Assembly (NCBI RefSeq): GCF_000003605.2
Contig: NW_003107589.1
Span: 28,205 to 57,042, forward strand
Direction of reading: 5' to 3'
Source: Saccoglossus kowalevskii
Taxonomy: Eukaryota > Hemichordata > Enteropneusta > Harrimaniidae
Length of the DNA stretch: 28,838 bases
Shown here: in pieces, positions 19,421-28,838 of the stretch
How positions within the stretch are numbered: position 1 is the first letter of the stretch
How the letters are laid out: every line of letters starts with the position of its first letter
Made by a program: the position numbers and the translations under genes
Notes under the pieces: generated by a model
Databases searched by the model: none
Seen by the model: only the letters and a program-made list of their open reading frames with translations
Told to the model about the DNA's origin: nothing

Positions 19421-21099
19421 CATTTATTGTCGTAGTTCAAAGAAGTTAATTTTCCCACTGTATATCAAGTAGCCGAGAATAAATGCCTGTCTTCCCGTGT
19501 TTGTTCATGTTTCATGTCAACTTTGCGATATTTGCTAAGCCAACTTTCACACTAACCGTATATCATTATACAAAAATGAACCGTTTAAACTCGTTCTTAT
19601 GTGGACAAAAAGTATGGCGATTGACACCGTGTGTGCGGTAACCCCCAAACAAAGCGAACAAGGTGATAAATACGATGTTTGGTTCATCTCACTTCCCTTG
19701 GTAAAGTTGTGGCATGTTACGCCCGACCCGTTATTGTGATTAGTTCAGGCACTGCAAGGGCGAAGCAATGCGCAGACCACACACAAATAGACTCCATATT
19801 CTTGTATTCTATTTCTGTGTTGCCCACGTTTAAAAAAAAAATCGACCGTTTCAGAGAGTTTTACACATTTCCAATGCATTCCTGTTGTGTTCAGGTGAAG
19901 CGTTCACGTATGCCGCTTCACCGGACGTTACTTAGCAACTAAGTGACCATGTTGACTGTGTTTGAAAGTCACCCAAGAGGTGACCCTATTAGGCTGTTTT
20001 TCAATGCTTTATTGATGTCTTTTCTTATGGTTTATTTATGCAATGCTTGTTGCTGTGTCTCGACTATTCTGTATTGCAGTCACGAATCAACGCTTTAATT
20101 CTGAAGCTTCGCTCAGAATCAACAAACGAATTAACATTATATTCACAATTGTATATTGGCACATGTATACATTACGTCTGCTGACTCTCTTCTACTCATT
20201 TATGTGTGCGGATTTGTTGTGCCTTTTTTCATCTACAGTCAAGAGGATTTGGGACGTTCCTAATTTGTTATAGAAAAACAACTGCTCTGTTATGTAAGCT
20301 TTCTTGACTGCAATTAAGTCTTCGGACATTCATTTGAAAACACGAGTCCGAGTCGCTCGCCAGAGTGCGTCAACTTGAATCGACCTAACCTCAACAAATC
20401 ACGGAGTTGGTAACTAAGTAACTGTTCCACAGTAAATCGATGCTATTAATTACCGTGTGTTTTCCCTTCTTTTTGTAGGCATAATTTTACGGACAACTCT
20501 GGACAATTCAACAACTTTACAACTAGCCAACTCGATACAACAAATTACGGCTCTGGCAAAGAGTGTAGTCAGAGACGTTGACCCACAAAATGATTTGACG
20601 TTTCTCAGAATAAGATCGAAAAAGAACGAAATCATGGTAGCACCAGGTTAGTTTGTACACTTACTCAATGCTTGATCAGAGTGACGTTTTGTTGTATACA
20701 TGACAATTTTACTGTAAAAAGAGTTCCAGCATGAATAAACCCTTTTTTATTAGTCCGCGCCCCCTTGTGACGGACTGCTTCTGTGACGTAAATGGTCATT
20801 CACAGCGTCGACGTCATTTTGATTTGTAGTCTTCCGCCAATAAAAAAATACTTATTTTAAACACAGTCACTCAGAGGGACTGTGTTTTAAATAACGAATA
20901 ACTGCAACAGTTTTCGGATTGGTCAACCGTGCTTTCATCCACGTACGTCATTTTGACGTCTCAGAAGAAATTTGACGCTAGAGGGCGTAACGTTTAGGAA
21001 ATCTCAGCCCAGGGCACAGTTACGATTGCTAATACACTGTTTGTTTTATCTACAGAGGATGGTTATCTATTAGTCGTTATCCAAAATCCATCGGAGTAG
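17681..21099 (+). CDS. DYNLRB1: dynein light chain roadblock-type 1, complete, 4 coding exons
   Basis: Non-catalytic light chain of cytoplasmic dynein; in this family it dimerises and binds dynein intermediate chains. Exons: 17681-17683, 18166-18247, 20479-20646, 21056-21099, all GT..AG with matching phases, 297 nt, giving 98 aa plus TAG (vertebrate form 96 aa). The first coding exon contains only the ATG, the same split as in vertebrate DYNLRB1, and the context ACAACATGG is a good start. The product begins [19 protein letters not shown], continues through GLIVVNPEG, and carries the family hallmark [20 protein letters not shown], ending VVIQNPSE. The roadblock/LC7 fold is covered end to end with no gap. 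DYNLRB1 and DYNLRB2 are close paralogues; an invertebrate single-copy orthologue of both is possible. Confidence 0.96.
17684..18165 (+). other. DYNLRB1 intron 1
   Basis: Intron after the ATG-only coding exon. The open frame on the opposite strand (about 17897-18145) does not resemble a known protein. No repeat recognised. Confidence 0.5.
18712..18722. repeat. C11 homopolymer
   Basis: Eleven consecutive C in DYNLRB1 intron 2; the exact length is often unreliable in assemblies. Confidence 0.9.
19334..19420. repeat. (ATT)n microsatellite, about 29 units
   Basis: Uninterrupted ATT repeat in DYNLRB1 intron 2. It creates a spurious poly-isoleucine frame on the minus strand. Confidence 0.97.
20757..20990. 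mobile_element. foldback MITE in DYNLRB1 intron 3
   Basis: Roughly 230-bp imperfect inverted repeat. At the centre, 20852-20868 and 20878-20894 pair at 16 of 17 positions around a 9-base loop. Further out, CTTCTGTGACGT (left) matches CTTCTGAGACGT read from the right arm on the other strand, and the outer ends share CGCCCCCT/CGCCCTCT. TGACGT/ACGTCA motifs recur four or more times. No coding capacity; the target duplication is not determined. Confidence 0.6.
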
Positions 21100-21985
21100 T
21101 ATGCGGGCGTGACTTCATAATGAACAACCGAGAGAGGTATCCATCCGGGCATTACTGCGAACACGTGACTGGTGCAATTTACTGTATTTAACATTGACCT
21201 GTACAAGTAGTCATTCAATCTCAAAAATTACGAGTGATACTGGTTATAAGTTATCTTTTCGTCATTTGGAAGCAAAGGTATTCAGGCAAAGTTTGTTACG
21301 GACGCATGCGCACACGTCATGTGAACTACAGTAATATTGGTAGATGGCGTGTACTTCTACATAACTTGAAAATTATGAATTATCTGTGGCAGCCCCGAAT
21401 TTAGTGCATATTATTACTGTAAAATTGGTTATGTATGATGTTTATGAAAGATATTTGTACGTTTTTTTTCCAGATGGCGTGAATTATGTTCATCCCACAA
21501 ACAAAATTGACGATCCTAATACCGACAACACGCACATGAAGTCATGTCACATGACCTATTTTTATGTAAATACTAGTCTATGGATTTTTTGGTCCATTTA
21601 TATTTATTTAGTATTGTCAAAGATTACAAATATAATGATCAAATGCTATACGGATATGATAACAATGTTCAATTCGAAAACATCTCATTGTTTTAAAAGG
21701 TGGTGGTCAAATTATGCGCTAACAGTGCATTGTGTGCGGTATACACGTCAGAGATCACGCATGCGCATGGAGTGTTGCTACGACCACCATATTTTAATTA
21801 CACCCAGTTGTCCATATTTCAAATCGGATATACATGATCATTTCGTTTGAGGCAAACTCAACTCCTCCACAGCCATCTTGTCTCAGGCTTTCTCCAAATA
21901 ACTTAATATCACTGTATTACCATTGTTTAAAGTAAACTTTTGTCATTTTACGCAAAATAAAACTTCATAAAAAATGTGTTCATCA
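21100..21985 (+). other. DYNLRB1: DYNLRB1 3' untranslated region (inferred)
   Basis: Non-coding sequence from the stop to an AATAAA at 21956-21961. It includes a 154-codon open frame (21386-21850) that I reject as coding. The end is inferred from the signal alone. Confidence 0.45.
21956..21961 (+). promoter_or_regulatory. candidate polyadenylation signal AATAAA for DYNLRB1
   Basis: First canonical AATAAA after the DYNLRB1 stop, followed at 21990-21996 by a T-run. Confidence 0.45.
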
Positions 21986-22466
21986 TCTTTTTTTTAACAA
22001 TTTCAATTATGATCAAGATCTGTTAGCAATGCAACGTGTTCAATTTGGCAAATCATCGAAAACATAATTTTAAGGAAAACATGAATTCCTACGCACGACA
22101 GTACTCCCACAATGCATCGCACATGTCCAAATTCTATCAAGGTAGGACCTCAACGTTTGCAACCTCCCATTTTAAAATTGGTGGCATGAAAAAAAAGTTT
22201 GGAAAATTTACGATTGACCAGTTTTTCCTCAAAAGATGCATTTGTCAGTTTTGTCACTTGCATAGTTATATTTCTCATAACAACATGAAGATGCATTATG
22301 AGAATTGAATGCGTCAATAAAATTGAAATAACCAGATATCTATACAAATACATTTCTCCCAAGGTTGCCATCAACTGCATCAGAGCTATCACTATTGTAT
22401 TGCCATTCCTTTCAATGCTGTAGAAATTTACCTGCAGTTAATTCTGAACCCAATCAGCAGTGCAAG

Positions 22467-22467
<1 letters not shown>
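21986..22467. other. intergenic sequence after DYNLRB1
   Basis: AT-rich, with short open frames on both strands and biased composition. I see no gene or repeat. Confidence 0.5.

Positions 22468-22509
<42 letters not shown>
22468..22509. repeat. (TA)21 microsatellite
   Basis: Perfect 42-base TA repeat in intergenic DNA. Confidence 0.97.
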
Positions 22510-22510
<1 letters not shown>

Positions 22511-22724
22511 CGATTATAGCGATATTATCGATATGGAGGATTATGACCTTTGTACACTGTATAAAGTGCAATTTAATATCTTTAGTTTGATTTCTCTGTA
22601 TCATATTCATTTCATTTATTTTCATTTGACATTACAGGGTACTTCTGTAGTTAATAAACCATAGTCAATGTTTTGCAATTTTCACCAAGTTGAATATGCA
22701 TTCTGTAGTGATTATTTTTTGGCA

Positions 22725-22990
22725 CAGAGCTGCACTCTCCCTTGCAGACTCCTATGACCTGACCAAGGAAGCCACAGTGAGCAACAACCAGTGGGGCATT
22801 CCCTGGCAACTAACTAACTTAGTGATAAAAGACCCATAGTCTCTACTGTGCACGAATGTGGGTGTGGGTGTGGTACAATGTTTACCAGAGTCTTATCTAG
22901 AGCACTGTTGCAGACCTCAATTCCTTCTATAGGGAATGTGTGCAGACATTCACACAGAGTATTACCGGGTGTATATCAACATATTTAGTG
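22725..22990. repeat. GC-richer islet of unknown type
   Basis: Composition is clearly less AT-rich than its flanks. It includes ACCAAGGAAGCCACAGTGAG and CAGTGGGGCATTCCCTGGCA and a short G/T-rich tract GGGTGTGGGTGTGGTA (about 22860). A plus-strand frame of about 30 codons ends at TAG 22837-22839. It may be a dispersed repeat or a fragment of an exon; I could not place it. Confidence 0.25.
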
Positions 22991-23184
22991 ACACCTTTAA
23001 AAAAATACACACGTACAATGTACACTGCAGCACTATTGCGGATTGACATTCAACCAATGTGTTATTAAAGTCATCGGCTTCGAGATCTAACATTCTAAAT
23101 AACCATGTATGGTCATGTGACATGTTCGGTGCTTTATTGAAGACATTGGGCTCATTATCTGATCAACATTTAATGATCATACGT

Positions 23185-23196
23185 GGTCACGTGACC
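23185..23196. promoter_or_regulatory. 12-bp perfect palindrome GGTCACGTGACC with E-box core
   Basis: Contains CACGTG and the GTCACGTGAC form bound by MiT/TFE-type bHLH factors. A diverged partner, GGTCATGTGACA, lies about 75 bases upstream (23112-23123) with similar left flanks, so this may be a local duplication. Regulatory use is unproven. Confidence 0.25.
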
Positions 23197-23664
23197 TTAA
23201 AAATGCATATCACATCTGGAACACTATTTCAAGTACAATGTATATAAACATTGTAATGATCATTAGAATGATCTGGACGGGTTATTTTTTGAGAAGGTTA
23301 AGACAGATTGTCATTTTCCACATACATTGACCATTCCATTAAACAACTTATTAAGACTTCACTTTATAACGCAACTCAATTTCTCATCCAGTGGAACTTA
23401 CAAATACATGTACATATATATCATTTCATTTAATGAAGTAAAAGCTGGACTGTGTACAGCAGATTTGCATACCTTAACTTCTGGCACCATGAGGATAAAT
23501 ATGATGCAATACAGAGAAGAATTATCCATATATGGACATTGTATGACATCATTATTGTACAATTACAGACAATAACAGATTTCTCTATTACGTTAAACTT
23601 GACCAGAATCTGCATAATGTTGCAAATGTGAATTTGATATCGAATTACACATTGTAAATTTCAG

Positions 23665-23795
23665 CAAAGACCAAGCTAAAATATGTGGCAGCAATGACAA
23701 CAACAGCATTTCACATCAGAGCTGCACCACAATATGGCACTGTGGTAGAATTCACTAATGTTACATCGTCTGAATCTCAGTTTGTAGCTGAATAA
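23665..23795 (+). other. possible short terminal exon, unidentified
   Basis: After the acceptor-like TAAATTTCAG (ending 23664) a frame of 42 codons runs to TAA 23793-23795, with protein-like composition (AFHIRAAPQYGTVVEF) and an AATAAA overlapping the stop (23791-23796). No upstream exon was found to join it to. It would converge with the minus-strand gene that ends at 23983. The family is not recognised and chance is possible. Confidence 0.25.
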
Positions 23796-23886
23796 ATGGA
23801 CCTTGGCAAAGATGCCAATGTTATACTTGTATGTAATGATACATAACGATTTTTTTTTTTTTAAATCGAGTCACATTATCTTAATG

Positions 23887-23892
23887 TTTATT
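23887..23892 (-). promoter_or_regulatory. polyadenylation signal (AATAAA on minus strand) for the Acl4-like gene
   Basis: TTTATT on the plus strand, about 90 bases past the stop of the minus-strand TPR gene. Confidence 0.45.
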
Positions 23893-23982
23893 TTATCACG
23901 TTTGATAAATATCTACACAATATTCAACAACTTGAGAAATTAATAGAACATCAGGTTATCAATAAATATTCAGATTTTCTCG

Positions 23983-26900
23983 CTATTGTTCCATTTCATC
24001 ATCTTCACTACTACAGCTGCTAAAATCATCTGCATCCATGGTAACTTCATCATCTTCTTCTTCATCCTCTTCTTCACCTGGTCCAAGTTCTTTTAGAAGT
24101 TCTTCTATGTGTTTCAGCATTTCATCGTCATCACATTGCACCTTAGAAAAAAGCTGTCCAAAGATACTGTTATTAGAGTCGTGTTCATCTGCATTTTCAA
24201 ATTAAAAATTTTAAGCCATATATTAAGTCATATCTTATGAATTAGGCAAGGACGCATAACCAAATTGAACACAAACCATGCATGGCACAGTCCTCGTTAG
24301 TTATCAAATTTAAGATATATAGTTTTGTTTATAGTAATATAGCTGGAATATAACCATGTCAGGAATATGATTATGATTGTTTAACATTAAAAGGATTGAC
24401 ATTTGTATCTGTTCATCAAACGAGTATTGAGAGATATTGCTCTGGAACAGCATTATTTAAAACAAAATCAGCCATTTTGAATACATCTATATATCTATAA
24501 CATGACGTATAATGAATATATAAAATTTAAACATAATTAGTCTGGACGCACGCACGCACGCACGCACGCACGCACACACGCACACATCGCACAGAGGTCA
24601 ATCCATAAGTTCCTGTTTTTGGACTACATGAGAACGGGGACTTATAATAGTGCCTTAATGAATATTTATACTTTATATAAGGTTGATGCAGATCAAAAAG
24701 GTACAAACAAAATTACCAAATGCTTTTCAATAGGAATCCTTCTCCCATTTATAAAGTTAAAAAGCAAAACAAAAATTCTACAACGTATATACCACTGTGC
24801 TTTTCAATCGAATATCGTACTCAGCAGACACATTCACATCAAACTCACTAAATTCAATTTCCCTAAGCAAGAAAAAAAGTGAATATGTAAACAAATTTAC
24901 CGTGTGTGCGCTTTGTAAATAAAATCTTGCTGCTTTTTTGTGTTCATCTGTTGTTAGGAGATAATTTGACCAGCCTATGAGATACCACACTATCACAACC
25001 TCGTCATCCTCTTCTAAGAGATTTTCCAAAACATCTATTGATTTCTAAATGAACAAAAGAAAAATGTGTTAAACTTGACATGATGGAGAATGATGGATGT
25101 ATAGATATATTGCTTTGATAACATGGTAACTTTGCTATGTTGGTGGTCGGAAACAGTACTCAAAATAGGAATTATGAGTGCCGGCAGAAACACTTAGCCA
25201 ACACATTTACTCAATTAGTAGCATATGCATTTATGTAAATTACAGAGGTATTTCTACTGTCAAATTAAAAAAATATCCTAATGATTCAGTATATATTGAA
25301 TGCAATTTGGAGATTAACATGCGCTTCTCCTGGAGATGTACGCTTATTAATAAAATATGTTTAATATTGTATTGTTTTATACAAGGATCATGCAAGGCGA
25401 GTCTGGATACACAAAGTCTGGATTCTACTTACTTCAAACATCTGTAACTCAATAAGTAATTTAGCTGTGGTAATTCTACACTGGTAATCTAAAGGACAAG
25501 GTTCTAGCGCATCAATCCCATCAGCATCCAACTGAAATTGCTGCCACTGGGGTAGCCAGAGTGATAAGCTTTTGTTCAGAACATCTTTGGCTTCCTGAAA
25601 AAAAAAATGTACAGCCATACTTTTTATAAAAGAAGTGGCTGATTGTCTTTATTCAATCTACAATGGTGACCAAACCATGTGCCTAATCATGTTGAGTGTT
25701 ACCTTTGGCCACAAAATAATACAAACTAAATTTCAGATCACTCAAATTAACAACTGGTTTTAGCAAAGATTAATCAATTTCCATTCATTGGTTTTTTCAA
25801 ACAAACTGATGTAACATATGGAAAAAAAGAATCTTAATGATAACATCAGGGTTTGAGCCCAGTAGGATTGTAACTTTAAATAAACCCACCTGTAAATTAT
25901 TTTTACTCAAATGATAACTTGAAAGTAGTTGAAGTGCTTCAGCATTATTTGAATTATATTCAATTGCTTTGTCTAAACTGCTTTTACATCTGTCTTCAGC
26001 ATCCGCCTCAAAGCTGGAAAAAAAATACAGTGATCACTATCATTGTTCAATTAATAGATGGATTATAATTCTGATTGTAAATCAAAAATTAGATATAAAT
26101 CAATAATATGTCAAGATTTGGTTTACCAGGAGTCTGTGAGATAGATTTCAGCAATTGAACAATATGCTTTTGAGATATCACGGTCTGTTGCTGACATGTC
26201 CTCATCTGGACAAGCGCAGGCACCTTCAATCTAAAATAAATCAACAAACAACAATTTTTTATGTTTATGTAATTAAGTTTTACATCATTATCTATAACCA
26301 TTCGCTAGGAACCACTTAAATTTTGTGAGACACAATTTGGCGAATTTTTCGTTGTGATGAATTTGTCTCTGGGGAAATAAACTAGCAGCCTGTTATCAAT
26401 ACACATTTCAATTAAAGAACTGAAGATATCATCAGAAAATGAACAATATGTATAGTATCATAACAATCGGACTTTTTATAACTATTTATCAAAAATATTA
26501 ATTAAAATTAGATAATTGAAGAACAAAATCATCACGAAATGAACAAATCTGAGATACATGTAGGTCTACCTGTAGTACCTATGTAGTATACATAATATCA
26601 AAGCAATTAGACTTGCGGTTTTTAACAAGAAGTTGAAAATATCACTTTTTACCCAAAATGACAAAAATATTCATGAAAATTAGAGAATTAAAGATATCAT
26701 CATCAAATGAACAAATCTGAGAGAGGTCCACATGTAGTACCTTGATATGTAATATCAAAGTAATTGGACTTTTGATTTTTAACAAGAAGTCGAAAATATA
26801 ACTTTTTACCAAAAATGACAAAAATATTCATCAAAATTAGAGAATTAAAGATATCATCACAAAATGAACAAATCTGAGAGAGGTCCACATGTAGTACTTA

Positions 26901-28225
26901 CATATGTAATATCTAAGCAATCTGACTTGCGGTTTTTAACAAGAAGTCAAAAATACCACTTTTTATCAAAAATGACAAAAATATTCATCAAAATTAGAGA
27001 ATTAAAGATATCATCACAAAATGAACAAATCTGAGAGAGGTCCACCCAAGGTACCTACATACCAAGTATCAAAGCATTTGGGCTAGCGGTTTTCAAGAAG
27101 AAGTCAATAATAGCATTTTTGACAAAAATATTCGCTATAAATATGACAATTGAACATATCCACACGAAATGAACAAATCTGAAAGAGAACCACCCAAGGT
27201 ACCTCCGTAGAAAGTTTCACAGCTATACAGTTTGTGGTTTTCAAGAAGAAGTCGAAAATGTCGACGAACAATCAGTAATACTATAAGCTCCACTCGACTT
27301 CATCGACAGCGGAGCTAAAAATAGAGTGACACAACATTGCCAAAATGTTGTCCTCACAAATGCCAGAAAATCTTGAAATTACATAAATTTCCTGAAGTGA
27401 AATTTAAATGGTTTATAGTATATTGCAATATACTACATGTAGTACGTAAATATCTTTATCACATCTAATTTCACCAATGCTAGCTGCACACATATTACAC
27501 ATAGGTCAGGAAATTCAAAATCGTGCTCAAATTAGCAAATACTAATTTTCCGGCAAAATGTGTTGAATATTGTTTAATTAATCAAAGGAAAAACTAAAAA
27601 AACAGCGGGCAGAATTGAATTATGTTAAAATTGATAACACAAACAGTGCCAGTGAATCAATATCCATTTGCATTTGTTCACTCGAGCGAGTGTTACTACG
27701 TCTTATTCAGAAAAAAGGTACACTATGATGTAAAATCAGTTAATTACAAGAGTTTTTTTTCAATGCCAAAGTAATGAAATGTCTATTTTCATTTTACTTT
27801 TACTGCATCTAGAACACTTTGTTACATTGATTTTGTTTCCCTCATGGGTGCTATTAGGGAGAGCATAGGCATATTATGACCCACATGTGTCATTTTGTCT
27901 TTTATTAGTATTTCATATACCGGTAATCAAAAAATAGAAAACACATTTATACCATATTTGTCCAATTAAACCAAAAACCTCATTTGTTAACTACTGAATC
28001 ATAAAAATATTACTTATTTTGGACATAGAAATACCTCTAAATAAGAACTTTAACAAACTTACTTTTTGTCCCTGATTCTCTTTTTCTTTTCCTTTCAGCA
28101 TTAACTCAATTCCTTTCTGGAAACATTCCACAGCCTGTTGACCTTCACATATCTGCCCTAGATACATGTACTTGGAATGTCCTTCATTGGGTTGAACCGC
28201 TACTGCCCGTCCAAAGCAGTGTGTA
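23983..28225 (-). CDS. Acl4-like TPR protein (probable assembly chaperone of ribosomal protein L4), 5'-partial, last 6 exons
   Basis: Acl4 family proteins bind newly made ribosomal protein uL4/Rpl4 and escort it to pre-60S ribosomes (established in fungi; role here inferred). Exons in transcript order, complement of: 28063-28225, 26127-26230, 25890-26013, 25433-25594, 24901-25044, 23983-24153. Donors and acceptors are GT/AG and phases agree: 868 nt, 288 aa plus TAG. Family signatures in order: EGHSKYMYLGQI, AVECFQKGIELML, IAEIYLTDSCFEADAEDRC, LDYQCRITTAKLLIELQ, NLLEEDDEVVIVWYLIGWSN, VQCDDDEMLKHIEELLKELG, then an acidic E/D-rich tail. These form TPR-like helical repeats from about residue 8 to 220. 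The N-terminal exons are right of the window. For the last exon I chose the acceptor after 24154 because only it keeps the frame; an AG at 24189-24190 does not. Confidence 0.88.
24271..24543 (+). repeat. dispersed repeat family R2, copy 1
   Basis: Closely matches 28411-28733 in the same orientation. Shared runs include CGTTAGTTATCAAATTTAAG, ATATAGTTTTGTTTATAGTA, CCATGTCAGGAATATGATT and GAGAGATATTGCTCTGGAAC. It lies in the last intron of the Acl4-like gene. No coding frame. Confidence 0.85.
24546..24590. repeat. (ACGC)n microsatellite grading into ACAC
   Basis: About seven perfect ACGC units followed by imperfect ACAC/CGCA units, directly at the right border of dispersed repeat R2 copy 1. Confidence 0.9.
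24591..24900 (-). other. remainder of last Acl4-like intron
   Basis: An imperfect hairpin (ATAAGTTCCTG..CGGGGACTTAT, about 24606-24646) is visible. Otherwise it is AT-rich intron with no gene recognised. Confidence 0.4.
25170..25330 (+). repeat. dispersed repeat, copy 2 (partner of 6040-6195)
   Basis: In the intron between Acl4-like exons 25433-25594 and 24901-25044. Same ordered blocks as copy 1 in the PSMD2 intron (ATTAGTAGCA, ATGCA, GTCAAA, CCTAATGAT, GAATGCAATTT). Diverged by many substitutions; borders approximate. Confidence 0.5.
26425..27260. repeat. tandem repeat array, ~150-168-bp monomers
   Basis: The landmark GAACAAATCTGA occurs at 26541, 26709, 26866, 27023 and 27171 (spacings 168, 157, 157, 148), with a shortened unit before it (GAACAATATG at 26440). 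Each monomer also carries CGGTTTTTAACAAGAAGT- and TGACAAAAATATTC-type blocks. The central units are most alike and the edge units most diverged. It lies in the 1.8-kb intron of the Acl4-like gene. Confidence 0.93.
27286..27316. repeat. hairpin at the border of the tandem array
   Basis: Imperfect inverted repeat with outer arms AGCTCC (27286-27291) and GGAGCT (27311-27316) and inner CGA/TCG pairing, starting about 25 bases after the array. It may be a transposon terminus. Confidence 0.55.
27317..28062 (-). other. remainder of the large Acl4-like intron
   Basis: AT-rich intron between the array-associated hairpin and exon 28063-28225. No gene or repeat family recognised. Confidence 0.5.
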
Positions 28226-28410
28226 CTGGTTAAAGAAACTCACTCAGGGCAGTTAGACAGCAGAATTCAAAATTTGCACTACTGAACATGATACTACATC
28301 TATATGCAATGCACTCTGGGAGATAAATTCCCCCTGTATTGTAATTAAAAACTTTTGAGTTGACTTTTTTTCATTTTGAGTCTCCGAGCAAAATTTAAAG
28401 ATATAAAGAA

Positions 28411-28733
28411 ACAAGCCATGCATAGCACAGTCCCCGTTAGTTATCAAATTTAAGATATATAGTTTTGTTTATAGTAATATAGCTGGAACATAACCATGTC
28501 AGGAATATGATTTTTTAACATAACATTTTTTAATATAGCTGGAATATAACCATGTCAGGAATATGATTTTTTAACATTAAAATGATTGACATTTGTATCT
28601 GATCGTCAAAAAAGTACTTGTCCATATTGAGAGATATTGCTCTGGAACAGCATTCAAAATCAGCCATTTTGAATACATGTATATATATAACATGATGTAT
28701 AACGAATATATAAAATTTGAATATAATCAGTCA
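28411..28733 (+). repeat. dispersed repeat family R2, copy 2
   Basis: Same sequence family and orientation as 24271-24543, in the intron upstream of exon 28063-28225. This copy contains an internal tandem duplication: TAATATAGCTGGAA..ATGTCAGGAATATGATTTTTTAACAT appears at about 28475-28522 and again at about 28532-28577. Confidence 0.85.
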
Positions 28734-28838
28734 AAGCATTTAAAAGATATGGCTCTAGAAGCCCAATCATTAAAACAAAATGGCCGCCAGACCGACATTT
28801 TGAATCCGATCTGAAAAATAAATGATGTGCATCAGGAA
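28734..28838 (-). other. right-edge intronic sequence of the Acl4-like gene
   Basis: Contains AAAATGGCCGCCAGACCGAC (from 28778), related to the degenerate repeat blocks near 15300 and 15460. No exon recognised before the window ends. Confidence 0.35.

Larger units (their letters stand above)
18248..20478 (+). other. DYNLRB1 intron 2 (2.2 kb)
   Basis: Contains an A12 run (about 18485), a C11 run (18712-18722) and a long ATT microsatellite (19334-19420), plus a small inverted repeat ATTCTGA..TCAGAAT near 20099. No additional exon or gene recognised. Confidence 0.5.

Noticed and set aside
19249-19458. minus-strand frame with a long isoleucine run
   Set aside because: It is the translation of the (ATT)n microsatellite.
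21386-21850. 154-codon plus-strand frame after DYNLRB1
   Set aside because: Length is notable, but the translation is irregular and rich in Y/I/C from AT-rich sequence, with no domain. The DYNLRB1 product is already complete, and the segment fits a 3' UTR.
24154-24188. alternative acceptor (AG at 24189-24190) for the last Acl4-like exon
   Set aside because: It would start the exon at 24188 and break the phase with exon 24901-25044. The acceptor after 24154 keeps the frame and gives the conserved sequence.
25845-25870. tRNA B-box-like GGGTTTGAGCCC
   Set aside because: No A box, acceptor stem or cloverleaf could be drawn around it.
28593-28814. plus-strand frame at the right edge
   Set aside because: It is produced by dispersed repeat R2, whose other copy does not keep the frame.

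Overview
This is a stretch of an animal nuclear genome. It is AT-rich, its genes are split into many small exons with GT..AG introns, and degenerate DNA transposons sit in the introns and between genes. Exon sequences point to three conserved eukaryotic genes. One of them, an Acl4-like TPR chaperone, is to my knowledge not obvious in vertebrates. Together with a Penelope-like retroelement remnant, a hAT element and a minisatellite-type transposon array, this suggests a marine invertebrate such as a hemichordate, other ambulacrarian, lancelet or lophotrochozoan. I cannot name the species.

Layout. (1) 55-13880, plus strand: all but the first coding exon(s) of PSMD2/Rpn1, the 26S proteasome base subunit, in 19 exons whose phases all agree, with a 3' UTR to about 14560. 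Its introns hold a 1162-bp hAT-type element with 8-bp target duplications (1435-2596), a TA-flanked foldback MITE (3813-4024), a perfect 107-bp tandem duplication (6182-6395) and some unexplained open frames. (2) 14560-17600: an intergenic interval with a 27-bp perfect inverted repeat, degenerate repeats, the C-terminal end of a Penelope-like GIY-YIG nuclease followed by a hammerhead-like motif, and two coding-looking minus-strand frames. (3) 17681-21099, plus strand: a complete DYNLRB1 (dynein light chain roadblock) gene in four coding exons, with a microsatellite and another foldback element in its introns. (4) 21100-23880: the DYNLRB1 3' UTR, then sparse sequence with a (TA)n tract, a GC-richer islet and a possible small exon. 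(5) 23983-28225, minus strand: the last six coding exons of an Acl4-like (ribosomal protein L4 assembly chaperone) TPR gene that continues past the right edge. Its introns carry a roughly 157-bp tandem array and two copies of a dispersed repeat.

The three genes are separate housekeeping units (protein degradation, dynein transport, ribosome assembly), not a cluster with one function. The most interesting material is the mobile-element content and several short coding-looking frames that I could not assign.
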